Shown here one piece after another: positions 13,718-25,650 of a DNA stretch of 64,000 nt. The position numbers and the translations under genes were made by a program. The notes beneath the pieces were generated by a model. The model did no database searches. It saw nothing but the letters and a program-made list of their open reading frames with translations, and had not been told where the DNA came from. Numbering within the stretch: the stretch's first letter is position 1; each line of letters opens with the position of its first letter. This DNA is from Diprion similis (Eukaryota > Arthropoda > Insecta > Hymenoptera > Diprionidae), in assembly GCF_021155765.1 (NCBI RefSeq), contig NC_060108.1:13789025-13853024 (forward strand). Reading direction: 5' to 3'.

Positions 13718-14264
13718 AGGGTGGCCGTTTAAAAAAAAATGTCATGCTCAGACTTGAAAAATCTTGAGTTCACCTTGAAAAAAAAAAGTTCCAATACTCT
13801 ATCTCGTTACTAAGGGATGCCGACAGAATTCAAAATAATTTTTTTTCATTCCTGTTCCTTATAAAATGAGATTTCATTTTCTCTTGGAGTCCGATTTCTT
13901 TGAATATTACAAGGACTCAAAAGAAAAAAAACAAAAAATCAAACGGTGAACAAATAAATCTGGAATCAAAAGTACTTTTTATTCAAACATTTTCAATTTT
14001 TCAATATGGAATAAACAACGTGGCGTATAAAAAAAACATAGCCTAGGAATTAGTAAGTGAATTTTTTTTACGGAAGACGGGAATTAAAAATTTAACCAAT
14101 CAAATTAGTAACAAAAATATAAATCGAATAAAAATGAAAAAAAATTATGTTTTTTTTTATTATTATTTCAAAAAATCTGCCTGCACCCCTTACGATCTTT
14201 TTTTTTCAAGGTGAACTCAAAGTTTTTCAAGTTGGAGCATGAACTTTTTTTTAACGGCCACCCT
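13718..14264. mobile_element. MITE-like element with about 70-bp terminal inverted repeats
   Basis: The ends read AGGGTGGCCGTT on both strands, followed by imperfect inverted arms of about 70 bp. Each arm contains the phrases CTTGAAAAA and GAGTTCACCTTGAAAAAAA. The 550-bp interior is A-rich and non-coding. The element is flanked by TATA-type microsatellite on both sides, which hides any target duplication. This structure is typical of a non-autonomous, foldback-like DNA transposon; the superfamily is unknown. Confidence 0.75.
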
Positions 14265-15501
14265 AGTATATATATATACTAGGTGTACTGTTTCAAGGAT
14301 ACCTGCAGATTACTCGAATATTGAGTACAAGGTCTAAAATGCTTACCACGTACTTCCATGGTGGAAATACAAAAGAATCATTCATTCGCTTTGTTTAGCA
14401 TAAGATATATTCTCGTTTAGTTACACGCGCCATGCGATAATATTATACAAATACACGCAGGCGTATCAATCGGTGTATAACGTCCATCAGGTAATGAATT
14501 TCGTTCTTTTATGTTTACCGGTGTAAAATTGCGGATCATTGTACGTGTATAATATTACACACAATTTGCCCACGTCAACTGATCAATGGTGTGGAACGAT
14601 GATTGTTTGCTTTTCATTCTACGAACGTGAATCGGGACCGTATGGAACGCTGCAGAGCAGAGCAGAGCAGCATCCCTCAACGAAATGTGATGTACGTTGT
14701 ACGGCGAGCAAACATATCGGAAATTACAGAGTATTCGCGGATTTTGCAAATCTATAAAGTATCGCTTGAATTAAACAACATTCACATATTCAAGGGGTAA
14801 ATATTTCACAGTACTTTTTTCTCTACTCCGCGTGTGATTCATTCAATACACTCACAATCAATCAAGTATTATCAGGCGTTTGTTCCACTTCCACTTCCAC
14901 TTCCACTCCAGAAATGAAAATGCAAATATTTATGGTTTAAAAATATTATAATTTTTATTAAATATTCTTTTAATAATAATGTCTCGAGTAGAGAATCTGT
15001 CACCCTGTAAAGAGCCCATAATACCACTCACCGCAATTCATTTTGAAAACCAATTGTACGAAGAAATTGCTACTACGCAATTTTATCTAAGAAAATCCTA
15101 TTCTTACGTAATTAATATCTGAGCAAGTTCATACAGATATTATTCAGATCCATTTACCCTAAAGCCTAAGCAGTATTTGTCTGGTCAGAAAATATACAAT
15201 TGATATAATATACACACCCCAGAAACGTACGAATATTGTCAAATTAAGTTAGTGAAAAATACTGCCTGCATCCGTTGATGACGCAATTGTATCTTCAAAA
15301 AAGGCAGCTTGAATATCCAAATGATTAATTTACAAAAATATTGAACTCAATATGTTCCTATCGAGTGATGACAACTGTGAAAAGTATTAAGCCACCAGAC
15401 CATGTGCAAATTCGAACGATCGAGCGGATCACACTTCACATTGTTGACTATATTTCGTTACGCACACAAGTGTCTACAGCGAATAACAGTCACATCTCAA
15501 C
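14265..15501. other. Intergenic and RFK 3' region
   Basis: No gene is seen. There is a small (CTTCCA)n array near 14887-14909. A minus-strand AATAAA (plus TTTATT at 14954-14959) lies about 545 bp downstream of the riboflavin kinase stop and could serve as its polyadenylation signal. Confidence 0.4.
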
Positions 15502-17827
15502 CTAAGTGTTTGAAGCCGGATTTGTAAAAAAACTATGCATTTTGTAGGCTGCCAGCTCTGGTTCCTCGAGACACTTTTTGGCATTTTCAATGTCTCCTTT
15601 TATTTCAGCTATAAGATCCTCTGAAACATACGAATGAGGTAGTGTCGTTACGCGTAGAATCCTTCCAAACTTTATAGGCAAGGTTGAGCGAGGACAAACC
15701 ATTCGAGGAATTCAAGGAAAGCGAGGAATGTGAGGAAGGCGATTAGTTAACTAAGAAATCGAATTTAGGATGGAAACTAATAATCCTGCAGTGATGACTT
15801 CGAACATATTCAACAACAATGAAAGGATCGTCAGATTTTTCACTCTGATTGGTGTAATGTAACAATGAACTTAGCCTGAAGGTGAAATAATAATACAGAT
15901 TTTGCGATTCAAGGTACAACTTCAACACAATTTCGTAAAGCAAAATAGTCTTCGGAAATTATGGCTCTTATTATTAGGATTGGGACTGTAGAATAAAAAC
16001 GATCCTCACCGATGGAGGTAAAGTCTGCTTCCGGTCTCAAAAACCGGAGTATTACGACCCTCAACTCCAATCCATACAAATCCCCAGGATATTCATGGAT
16101 TATGTGCGTTTCCTGGCAAAAAACATCTGTTAAAATAGTCACAATTAGAATAATCAAGCTACAAGTTTTCTGAGAATTGTAGATTTTGAACACGATATAT
16201 CTTCCAGTGGTAATAACGTGCCGATTACGCTGATTATATCGGACCAAACCGTCTATTTTGTAATTAAAACTGGGTTAAGATTATTATAAAATTAACCAAA
16301 AGTTTTCCACCAATGGAATGTAGAGGACTTTTTTTATCTATTATAATATTTTTTCAACTGACTAATGTTTACGATTCGTGGTTAGTGTCTGTACGTAACG
16401 CAAATGTAAAGAACCAAGGAAACAAAAGCAGAGCTCGCTTGAATAAAGAGCAACTCATTTTTTTTTTCTAAACACCCAGATAAACAATATCAACCAAGTA
16501 TCTGTGAATAAAGAATCTAGTCAACTATGACTAAAAAAATCGAGTTTCCAAAAACTATTGATTATATCAATCTTGAGATTTTTACAAGGAGAGAGAAATG
16601 GTTGAATATTCTTACATGGGTTCAAAAATTTTCAGAGGATTTCTGGAGCTCTGTTGAAATTTGCAAAGAAAATATAGTATTTCGCTGAGTGAAAAAGAAA
16701 TTTATAGTAATCCAGCAGTTTCATAGGCACAGTGTTACTACAGTTATAAAAAAATTAGTTTAATTACAGATAAGTTTAGACGTAGAGATATTATCGAACT
16801 GGCCATAAATCATGAGATTTAAACCAGCTGTTCTTTTCAGATTTTCTAGAACTGAAATTCAATTTGTTGCTCAACTCATTTCGTAATAACATGTATAACT
16901 CAACATAATTTTATACTTTCGCGTACTATGTACTTTAAATAGCAAACCATACAACTTTATTATGGCCAAGCTATCGCAGAATAATCTGATCTATTTTCTC
17001 TTAAAATCTTTCTCAACCTTAAACAAAATTCTTCAATATTTCCTCAACTCATTCATTAGCTCGAAACGATTTCCTTCGTGTCTCTCAATTTTGCAAAATT
17101 CCAGCCTGGGTAGGAAGCATTAATTACTTGGCACGTTCTTTTCGAACAACAAAGAGAAACGTCGCTCGCTTACATAACTTCATAGTAAAGATGTTGTTGA
17201 AATATTTTGATTGATAATCCAACGAAACAAGTGTCAAACGGTTACATTTTTTAGTTTTTTGGACCTTAGGAAAAAGCCTGAGTTTGCCGACGAACCTTAA
17301 AAATGACCAAAGCACCTAGCAGTGAATTTTGTTAAAAACTCATATCAATCTCGTACGAGCTACATGAAGAACATTGTATTACAGATAAATAAGGAAAACA
17401 GGTAAGGCGCGACTCAAGGCGATACGATATTCATAAACTGGAATCATGTATAAAATATATGAGTAAATTACATACCATCGACTTCTGAGTATTTTGGAAA
17501 AAGGGGTTCCACCCTATGCTCATTACCATCTTATGTACATCCCCTCTGTCGACGGATGCCCATCCATAATAAATACCAGTGCCGATCTCAGGTGGTAGAT
17601 TCTGTACGACTTCGGTTGGAAAGTTTGCTGTGAAATAAGATAGATAAATGAGAAAAAGTACGTTGTGTACAAAAATGCTAATTAACGGAATGTGTATGTA
17701 TACGCGTAATAAATGCCTAGGGAATGCGCAAACACGAACCAGTTGGAATGCCTAGTTCCTTAGATCCGCGTCCAAAACCCTTGACTATATTTCCCACGGA
17801 GAAATGTGGCAAGCCGGTGCGAGACAT
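15502..17827 (-). CDS. RFK: Riboflavin kinase (ATP:riboflavin 5'-phosphotransferase)
   Basis: Converts riboflavin to FMN with ATP, the first step of FMN/FAD synthesis, in the cytosol. I join four exons: 17827-17740, 17627-17476, 16112-16010 and 15620-15502. They give 153 residues, close to the usual 155-162 for animals, and every junction is GT-AG and in phase. The family signature GFGRGSKELGIPTANFP spans residues 17-33 and includes the PTAN nucleotide/flavin-binding motif. IYYGWASV follows at about 48-55, and the METHIIHEY segment around residues 80-88 carries the expected catalytic glutamate (residue 81). The C-terminal helix region (EDLIAEIKGDIENAKK) also matches the family. The start was chosen because it lies just before the conserved LPHFSVG strand. 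The gene is divergent from the LRRC71-like gene, with 606 bp between the two start codons. Identity is very likely. Confidence 0.95.
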
Positions 17828-18433
17828 CTTTGTCTGACTGATGCGACTGCTTTCATCGTACAGCGAGAACGCTAGTTTTATGACTGTTTCCTCCAATGCC
17901 TTACTTTTATTATCATTATACAGGCCAGCGATTGCGTGTCATTTCGTCACTCGCACGAGCACTTCGCACGCCTTAGCAGTCTTACAGCACGCCTAGCATA
18001 AATAAACGACGATCGTAATACAAGATGACGACTGCATGCGCGTACATACATGCGCACGAAATCGATTGTCACGTGGTTCGTCACGTGAGCGAAATGGCAA
18101 ACAATGGAATAAATGCGATCGTGGTATTCAATCAAGTTGTAACGTGATCGAATACCTTAGAAATGATCTTGGAAATGAGAATGCAGATACATGCGCAGTA
18201 TTGAACAAAGAACTGATCTATAAGCGATTAAGAAAATACACAACAGCATTATCAAACAGTACCTACTTATTGTGCTTAGATACGTTTTTAGGTTGCGCAA
18301 ATATCTGATTTCACCTCGGCGAACGGAGCGGAAAGTCGCGGCAAACCATTTTTAAAAAAACCCAAGGCTAGCTAGTATAGAGATCAGTTGCTGGTGGACT
18401 ACTTTAGTCAACCGTTGAAAAGGGAGTTTAAAG
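17828..18433. promoter_or_regulatory. Divergent promoter region with paired CACGTG E-boxes
   Basis: This 606-bp spacer separates the start codons of riboflavin kinase (minus) and the LRRC71-like gene (plus), so it should hold both promoters. Two CACGTG sites occur at 18070-18075 and 18082-18087, each preceded by T and 12 bp apart, in the context TCACGTGG and TCACGTGA. CACGTG is bound by bHLH-zip factors such as Myc/Max, USF and MITF/TFEB. A 90-codon plus-strand frame (18036-18308) overlaps the spacer but resembles nothing and is probably chance. Confidence 0.5.
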
Positions 18434-21400
18434 ATGATGAACCCTAGGAAAATTTTCGTGACCAGTGCTCGGCAGGTAAATGGGACTGAGACTATAGGAA
18501 GCCATATTAGTTATCCGACACCTTCTTTATCGGCGGGAGTTGTTTGAAATGCAATCTCCGAAGGCAACGAAACACGCGGGAACAGAAATGACGACATTAA
18601 GAGTGAAAAATTGGACTGAAGAATCAAAAATTTGAATTGGATCCAAACATTCTATCCGATAAATATTTATTTTGTCAATGCCTTTGACTGGCAGCTGCAG
18701 GATTTTCGAAATGTTTTCATTGGTTTTACACACTAGCAGTTATAAAAAGCTAAATTCACAGCGTTGGAGCTATTCAACAGCTGAAGCGATATAATTCATA
18801 TGAACAGTAACGGCAAGCTCAATTCTGTCCTTGTGTTACGATCAATTGATGTTTACAAATAGAGATTAATTACTTTGGATAGCTGACAGTAAACTTTTTG
18901 AACAGTATTATGACTACTGAAAGAAAATCCAACCGAGCGTTTTCGAGGCAGAGTTCAATTAAATGTGAGCTGGGCGACATTTAAATTTCAATGATTTTGA
19001 TTGCTCAATTTCAACAGAATTTCTGCCGACTGTAACACGTAAATGTATGTTTGACGTATAGCCTACAGCAATCTCCCGCAACCTCATCGCACTTCGTTGA
19101 CGAATGAACCAAACTTCGTTACAAATTTTCTGCAGTCATGCTCAGACCTGGGCGTTTCCCCCCTTCCACACTTCTATGTAATTCCCTATTAAATTATCTC
19201 ATTGATTGAATACTTCGTTTAAATCATGATAATCATCTCTAATATAACGGCCTGAGATCAAAATGCCAAAATTGCTTTGCGCTGAGTAAAACAATAACGA
19301 ATAATCATTTTCGACAGATTACAGGAGGAAAACAGACTTTAGAAATCACTTTGGCAGAACTCATGGATGATGGTATCGAGATAGAAGATAAGGTAAACGA
19401 AAATTCTGGAAAAGTTTCGTTGGAGCTGACAACAGTAAGGTACAATACGTGACTTTGTACAATATGATGATTATTAAGGCATAGCTATAATTCACAATCC
19501 TCGCGTTTCGAACATTTTTCTTCCGTATCTCGAAAAATTGCGTATCTAGACACAGATTTTTTCTACGTCTCTAAGAAGGCGTCATCGGAATCACGAAAAC
19601 AGAGATTTAAAAAAAATGTTTTCTTCACAGGCAAAAACCTAAAATGGATGCAACCATATTCAATTTATTATTCGATCATCAAATACACTTGGACAAACCG
19701 GCAGATTTGCGCTGCAAAGGTGATTTTCTGTTGAAATTCATGCTGAAATTTTATAAATTCAGTAATTTTTTTTCACAGGTTGTCATGTTGACGTATTCAT
19801 GTTGGAAGCGCTAAACAACAGTATGAAGAAATTTTCCACCTTGACAACTTTGAAGTAATTTTCAAAACGACAATCAGTTGACATCATAATCACACAGTAT
19901 TCATTGATACGTTCATTGTGTTTAAACGTTACAGATTACAACGATGCTTCATAGATGCATTTGGAATTGTGAAAATAGCAGAAATGCTAGCCGAACCCAG
20001 TTCCACAATAAAAGATTTGAATTTGGACATGAACCCGAACACGAAACAAAACCATCACTTTCTTTGTGCCGCAAGGACTAAGTGAGTCACGATTTTGTTT
20101 ATCACGAATTAGTTGAAACAGCTAACTGATACACTTTGATTAGTGTTGTCACTGCGGTAAATTTGATGAATGACGGTATTGCACTATAATTCTGACCTGA
20201 ACTTTGAATAAAAATATTTGGAACGAAACGTATACGTTAAGTTGAAAAAACAAGGTGAAAAAGTTAAACAAAACTTGATTTTCAGGCTTCTTTATCTGTC
20301 ACTCAAAATATGTGAAATTAACGACGATGGAGTGGCAAAAATAGCTTCAAATCTGTCTCACCACGACGAATCATGTACCTCCTCGTTAATCGTACTCAAT
20401 CTAGCAAATAATACTATTTCTCAAATAGGGGCGGAAAAGATCGGTAATATGTTACGGACAAACAGGTAAAAATACCTGAATTTTTTTATTTTTTAGGAAA
20501 GCTGTAGTGCCGATGTAATTTTTATTCAGTTCACTGTCAATGTCGCTTCTGGTTATAGCCAATAGCCTTTCTTATTTGATGGATTTTATGCATTTCTGCA
20601 GAACACATTAATGTTGAGATGTAATTTCTATCTTTAACAGATCCTTACAAAGCCTGACATTAACTGGAAATAAAATAAACGACGCAGGTGTGAAATGTAT
20701 TCTCGACCAGTTGAGCCCGTACGACGCATAGTATAATCTCTGAAGATAATTATGATTCATCGTACAATTCTAACAAAGACACCTAATCTGTAATTCAATT
20801 AAACTGTATCAAGTGACCCGGTTCTGTAGGTTTACTCTGACGCACGCCGAGGTAGTGGAAAAGCGATGGAGAAAGATTAACCGATTGAAACTCCGCAAGG
20901 AAAAAGTAATTCTGCGCATAATTTGGTTATGCAAATGTATTAATTGTGGTTCAATGATTCATCAAAATTGATGCGACTTATGCGATTTTATTTCAGCATA
21001 AACTTCATTATGTTTTGTAACAGATGGACAATCTCTCCAGCCTAGCCTTAAGAAGTGGATCTACAGTCTCTGAAAGCAAAGAGCGGGGTCGCGATAGTCG
21101 TATTTCGAAAAAACGAAGAGGTTCGGATTGATTTGATATTACATAGTATCAGGTGAATCGTTTTGGCCTAATTGCGGACATTCGTGATTCCTCTACTATT
21201 ATTTTATGTTTTAGCATCATCAGGTCAAGTAATTACTAATTCAAGCGAATCTAGTGCGAGCCGATCGACTCCAATCATCGTTCAAGTAACAATATCACGC
21301 ATAATTTTGTAATAAGTCGAGAAAATTTTTATTGACTTCTTTCAATTTTCAGTCATTCGAGGAACGAGCAGAAGCCATGATTCCGGTTGATACCCATCCT

Positions 21401-21964
21401 TTGGTGAAAGACCTTATCCAAGTTAACGGAACTCTTATATGCCCGGGAAATTTTAGGCTGCAGCACTTGAACTTGAGCTGTAATTACACCTATATATTGT
21501 AATATTGCATCCAAGTAATCTAATCTTTCAAAGATTCGAAATTGAATTGATTTCGAAAGAAGAATAACATATTTTCTACAAAAACGTTTTATGTGTATCG
21601 GAACCCTTTAAGCATCGTATTTTATCTATTAGTCAATTCACTCTGTCAATCTCACTACGTTAATTATAACTTCCCATGGCGAATTTCCATAGTCAACCAA
21701 CTCACTGAGACGACATTACGGCGTATAATTGATTGCATTCAGAAGCAGCAATCTAAGTCGAACGGCGCCGATATTACAAAAGGGTTATGGCATGTAAACG
21801 TAGAAGTAAGTTATCATCAATTGGCGCGTGGCAATGTCTGCATATACTTCTGAAGCATGATCAACTTGACCCTAATTACAAAAAATAAATTCTTCCAGCA
21901 TAATAATTTTGATATATCTTGCGATCTTGCAAGGCAGTTGATAGATCAACTCCGAAAAAATTGA
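18434..21964 (+). CDS. LRRC71: Leucine-rich repeat protein, LRRC71-like
   Basis: I join 13 exons: 18434-18475, 19318-19439, 19631-19719, 19779-19854, 19935-20081, 20286-20465, 20641-20718, 20830-20905, 21024-21120, 21215-21285, 21353-21479, 21693-21805 and 21899-21964. They give 427 residues with every phase consistent. RNase-inhibitor-type leucine-rich repeats occupy about residues 108-245, for example LIVLNLANNTISQIGAEKI and LQSLTLTGNKINDAG. The segment FTLTHAEVVEKRW follows, a hallmark I associate with LRRC71, then a basic, serine-rich spacer at about 270-335 and one more repeat (LQHLNLSFNQLTETTL) near 358-375. This order of repeats, HxEVVE(K/R)R segment, charged spacer and late repeat matches vertebrate LRRC71, a little-studied protein. 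No catalytic function is implied. The first exon (14 residues) is the least certain part. Confidence 0.8.
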
Positions 21965-22078
21965 AATCCATAATTGCACCCATATCACAGCAGTTCGTTT
22001 TGCCGCAATAATAGTTGAATCATAGTGAGAGTTTATAGCATTATAGCAACATAGTATATGCTGTACTAAAGTCTGTGA

Positions 22079-22084
22079 ATAAAA
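22079..22084 (+). terminator. Polyadenylation signal AATAAA for the LRRC71-like gene
   Basis: A canonical AATAAA lies 115 bp after the LRRC71-like stop codon and only about 170 bp before the BLOC1S5 start codon, so the 3' UTR must be short. Confidence 0.6.
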
Positions 22085-22254
22085 TGTTTGTTAAACTTAC
22101 GATCGCGTTCATGTCAGCCGATTAAATTCCACGTAAAACTCAATCTCATCGATGTGCCTCGTTTTTAATTTTGAAGGCTGTCGAAATTCCCAAGATGCAC
22201 CGCGAGCCGTTCGATTCATTCGCGTGACAACAATTGACATACGAAAGAATAAAT

Positions 22255-23099
22255 ATGGCGTCGGTAGCAAAAGGTGTGATGATCATGTGACAAGTAATAC
22301 GATTAATTACAAATTGAAAAAAGTTTGTCAGGGTTGTCCGGCACTAATTCATATTTCATATTTCATATACTTGCTCTCCTTATCACTCCGTGTCTGCCTC
22401 AGACGCTGGCGAAATTTGGAGCCGACTATTTGACCACCGACCGTTCGTTCAGGGCGAGATTAACTTCTTCGTTCGTGAGTTTGAGGTGTGTACTGTGTAC
22501 TTCGTTGTTTTACTTGGGGGTTTTACTTGATGGGATTTGATTTACGGGACGAGTCGTGTTTTAACTGACTTATCGATTTTTTAAGGAGAAACGAGGTGAC
22601 AGAGAAGTGGAGCGGCTCTTCAAAATTTTAGAGTACTCGACTGAGCTTGGACAGAGTCAATTTGGACGTACGGAACAGCTCGGCGATTGCCATTTGCCCA
22701 GTCTCAAAGCCAACTTGGACGTTGCGCTTAGCATGTGCCAGCGAGTGCTTGAAAAAGAGGACAAAGCGGACCACGTAAGAATCAATTTTTTCTCAAGGAT
22801 CTTCACAGAATCCCAAAAAAGCATCGTATTACTAGTCATCGTTATAGACAAACAAGACTTTTATCAACTGCTAAATGATTGTTAGCTTAAGAAAATGCTT
22901 ATTTCTTTAAATTTCGATATACTGTTTGTAGGAAAATAAACTTCGAGCGAACCGAGAGGCTCGAAAAGGCCAGTGGCTGAAGTTCATCAATGACATGAGC
23001 GACAAGTGCGAGAAAGTGGACAAAACTTTTGAAGAAAAGGAAGAAGAGCTCAGAGAATTTTACGCAGACTTGGAAGAAAAGTTGCACATTTCTCCTTAG
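22255..23099 (+). CDS. BLOC1S5: BLOC-1 subunit 5 (Muted homologue)
   Basis: A subunit of the BLOC-1 complex, which sorts cargo from endosomes to lysosome-related organelles such as pigment granules. Four exons: 22255-22273 (a 19-nt first coding exon), 22403-22485, 22586-22774 and 22932-23099. All junctions are GT-AG and in phase, giving 152 residues. The N-terminal segment AGEIWSRLFDHRPFVQGE followed by FFVREFEEKRGDRE aligns with the most conserved part of vertebrate Muted. The C-terminal half is charged and predicted coiled coil, with RKGQWLKF and the heptad-rich FEEKEEELREFYADLEEKL, as in the family. The protein is shorter than the human one mainly because it lacks the non-conserved N-terminus. 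A variant signal ATTAAA lies at 23167-23172. TMEM199 starts only 181 bp downstream on the same strand. Confidence 0.92.
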
Positions 23100-23280
23100 T
23101 GTGTTTTTAATCAATCCTTCGTTCGTTTCTATCCTCTTTTATTCCTGCCTCCTGTAACACTCAGCTATTAAACTGTGATACAAAAAAGATAAACTCCATT
23201 CCAACCCAGATAAATATTTGAAAATCCTCTTATTGTTCTACATATATCTATCTATATTTATAAAGTAACAAGAAGTGACA

Positions 23281-24055
23281 ATGCCTGTAGGACCGATCAA
23301 GAATCCTTTGATAACAATCAAACCTGGAGCAGCTTTGATAGAGTTTGTAGTAAAAAAAGTAACTGATGTAGAAAAAGCTCCGGATGGTATAACTACGCTA
23401 AAAAATTCAACTAAAAAACAGCGGTCAAATGTTGTGCTGAAACTAGACGATGTAAGATGGCTGAACAATTATTTGATAGAGTGGAGAAAAACATCAGACG
23501 AAAAATTCTACATCCATGAATTTTTGGAGACATCTGAAATCATTCTCCCAACGCCAGAAGTGACCCCGAGAAATCCCGAGCTCGAGGCCAGAATTCAGAA
23601 GTTGATACTTCAACAAAATAGTCGGGATTATCGAGCCATGACTAAAAACATTGACTCAGTGCGGAAAAAGTTTCCTGAAGATACAATCGCCTACCAAAGT
23701 GAGGAAAACGTCTTAACTTAGCTTTCTATTTTATCTGAATATCTCTCATTTCAGTATGGCCTATTCTTGTAATGCTAATCCACTTATACATTCTGTTTCA
23801 GTGAAAGAAATGAATAGGCATCTCATCGCTGTTGCCCAGTTCATCTTCTCCGTACTTGCTGGATTTATGTTTGGCTTTATTGGCATAGAATTAATTATTG
23901 GTAATTTGGACTTTGGATTTAGATTGTTACTAGGTATAATTTTTGCTCTGATCATAGCACTAGCTGAGATATACTTTTTGGCTAAAAAACTTAACGAAGA
24001 AGACTACATCATCACAATGGATGCTCTACCAACAAAAAAATTTCATCAAGAATAA
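23281..24055 (+). CDS. TMEM199: TMEM199 / Vma12-type V-ATPase assembly factor
   Basis: An ER membrane protein that helps assemble the V0 sector of the proton-pumping V-ATPase (yeast Vma12p orthologue). Two exons, 23281-23698 and 23802-24055, give 223 residues. The split codon joins ...DTIAYQ to MKEMNRHLIAVAQF. The first about 140 residues are soluble and charged. Two hydrophobic segments follow, at about 147-170 (FIFSVLAGFMFGFIGIELII) and 175-197 (LLLGIIFALIIALAEIYFL), forming the Vma12-type membrane hairpin. The C-terminus is short and ends KKFHQE. The ATG at 23281 is used because the frame before it has only a GTG. The upstream neighbour BLOC1S5 ends 181 bp earlier, so a shared or overlapping transcript is possible. 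Confidence 0.88.
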
Positions 24056-24662
24056 TATTAGAGATTGTAGAAATTTTGTTTCTTTCGTCAATTTACAGTG
24101 TTGACCATCTGGTATATCATGCATCTCAACTATCAATTGTCCAAATTTTTTCCAAACATCATTGCAATCACCTTGGATTTAAAACCTTAAATTCTTACAT
24201 ATATTTATGTTGTAAAGTTTTCGTACATACTGCGATTTGAAATTAAAGTAAACTGTTCTTAGTACATAGTATTTTTTGGACACCTTAATTCTTTTATTTT
24301 TTTACCGTTCACATTCATTTACCTAGGTTGATGGATAATAATTGAAAATACAAGGTAGGATGATAAAAGTGACGTAATTTATTACTTTTCCCTTCATTGA
24401 CGTTCAAACTAATGTGTTCTTATTTTTCCTTACGATTAGATGTTCGTAATGTGGTTCTGCCATAACAGTGCAGTAGCAACTTAATAATAAATTCCAAATA
24501 GTCCAACGATACAATTTGTTGTGTAATTATTTAGGTATTATCGAGAAATAGCTACAGTTTTGTAAAAATTTTGTAACACCAAGCTAACATGTCAGGAGAA
24601 AAATAATTTTCGGTATTGTACACATAACTATTTACTAATTAAAAATAAGTTATAAAATAATT

Positions 24663-24668
24663 TTTATT
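24663..24668 (-). terminator. Candidate polyadenylation signal for CHRAC1
   Basis: TTTATT on the plus strand is AATAAA on the minus strand, 270 bp downstream of the CHRAC1 stop codon. TMEM199 ends at 24055 on the opposite strand, so the two genes are tail to tail in an 880-bp spacer that otherwise shows nothing but AT-rich 3'-UTR-like sequence. Confidence 0.4.
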
Positions 24669-24938
24669 CGAGCAAACGATACAGTAGATACAATCGGTTT
24701 CAAAAATTACTTGAACTATTTTTGCAGAGGAATGTTTGATTTGAAGAAAATTCAATATGCTGTGTAATGATCCTAGTTATAAACCTTATCCTTTTCTTTG
24801 GGCATAATATCTAGTCAGAAAAAAATTAATTTTTTGACCTTGATATAGTTGAATTTCAACTGTTTCAGATTCTGCTCCAGATTTTAGTGCCTAAACCTAA
24901 CTTAATGATTACTCAATATCAAAACTAACTTTAAAATT

Positions 24939-25650
24939 CTACCCCTCATTTGAATCTTCTTCACTGTCGCTGGATTGATTTTGTCCATTTTCCTTGTTGC
25001 TAGCATCTTTGTTAACAGACTCGTCACTAGAACTACTGGAAACGTTGGCATCCCCGTTTCCGTTTCTTTTCTTAGCTCCGTCGTCGTGTGAAGAAGTACT
25101 ATCAGATTCACTGTCACTATCAGAGTCGGATGAACTTTCTGATGAGCTGCTATCAGATGAAACTGGATTTTTCTTAGCCATCATTTCCTTGAATTCCCTC
25201 ACTGTAATCTTCCGCGGTACTATCTCTCGAAGGAATTCTAGTGTTTCGCTTGTTTGCACAACCTCAGCCAAGTTCTTATAGTCCAAACTGCCACTCTTGT
25301 TTCCTTGACGGTGAGCCTCAACCGTCAAATGGTGAATAAATAATTCCTGTAAACGAAAATAAAAATAATAATTTCATATAAGTATTTCGGAGTTTTCAGT
25401 CATTTGAAATTCCCGCGTTATTAAAGAAAAGAAGGCATCTGCCGGTTGCCTAGCCACTTGGCGCGGTACTTGAGAGTTGTTGGCTTCGTTAATCGAATAC
25501 AGCATATTGTCGTACCGTTGCTTTGGCAACAAGGAATAAACAGTCCTGTCCGACGGTCTCAACGTATGGAGAACTTTTCATTATTGTTTTCACTCGGGAT
25601 AACGGTAAATGCAGATCTTTCGGCTTGTGCGGTGAGGCTTGGGACGCCAT
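24939..25650 (-). CDS. CHRAC1: Chromatin accessibility complex subunit 1 (CHRAC-15/16), histone-fold protein
   Basis: The histone-fold partner of CHRAC-17/POLE3 in the ISWI-containing CHRAC nucleosome-sliding complex, acting in the nucleus. Two exons, 25650-25516 and 25346-24939, give 180 residues. The fold begins with LPLSRVKTIMKSSP at about 16-29, continues across the junction ...LFLVAKAT|ELFIHHLTVEAHRQ, and ends near TSETLEFLREIVPRKI, the same landmarks as human CHRAC1. The C-terminal about 75 residues are a serine/aspartate/glutamate-rich low-complexity tail, longer than the acidic tail of the human protein. The ATG at 25650 is chosen because the next codon upstream that could start is only GTG. 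POLE4 was considered, but the MKSSP and SETxxFL features fit CHRAC1 better. Confidence 0.92.

Noticed and set aside
15636-15655. TGAGGTAG motif suggesting a let-7-like microRNA
   Set aside because: The bases after the seed do not match let-7, no hairpin arm is apparent, and it lies in an RFK intron next to the last exon's acceptor.
18036-18308. 90-codon frame in the RFK/LRRC71 spacer
   Set aside because: It has a true ATG but lies in a divergent promoter, resembles nothing and has no splice sites that suit it.
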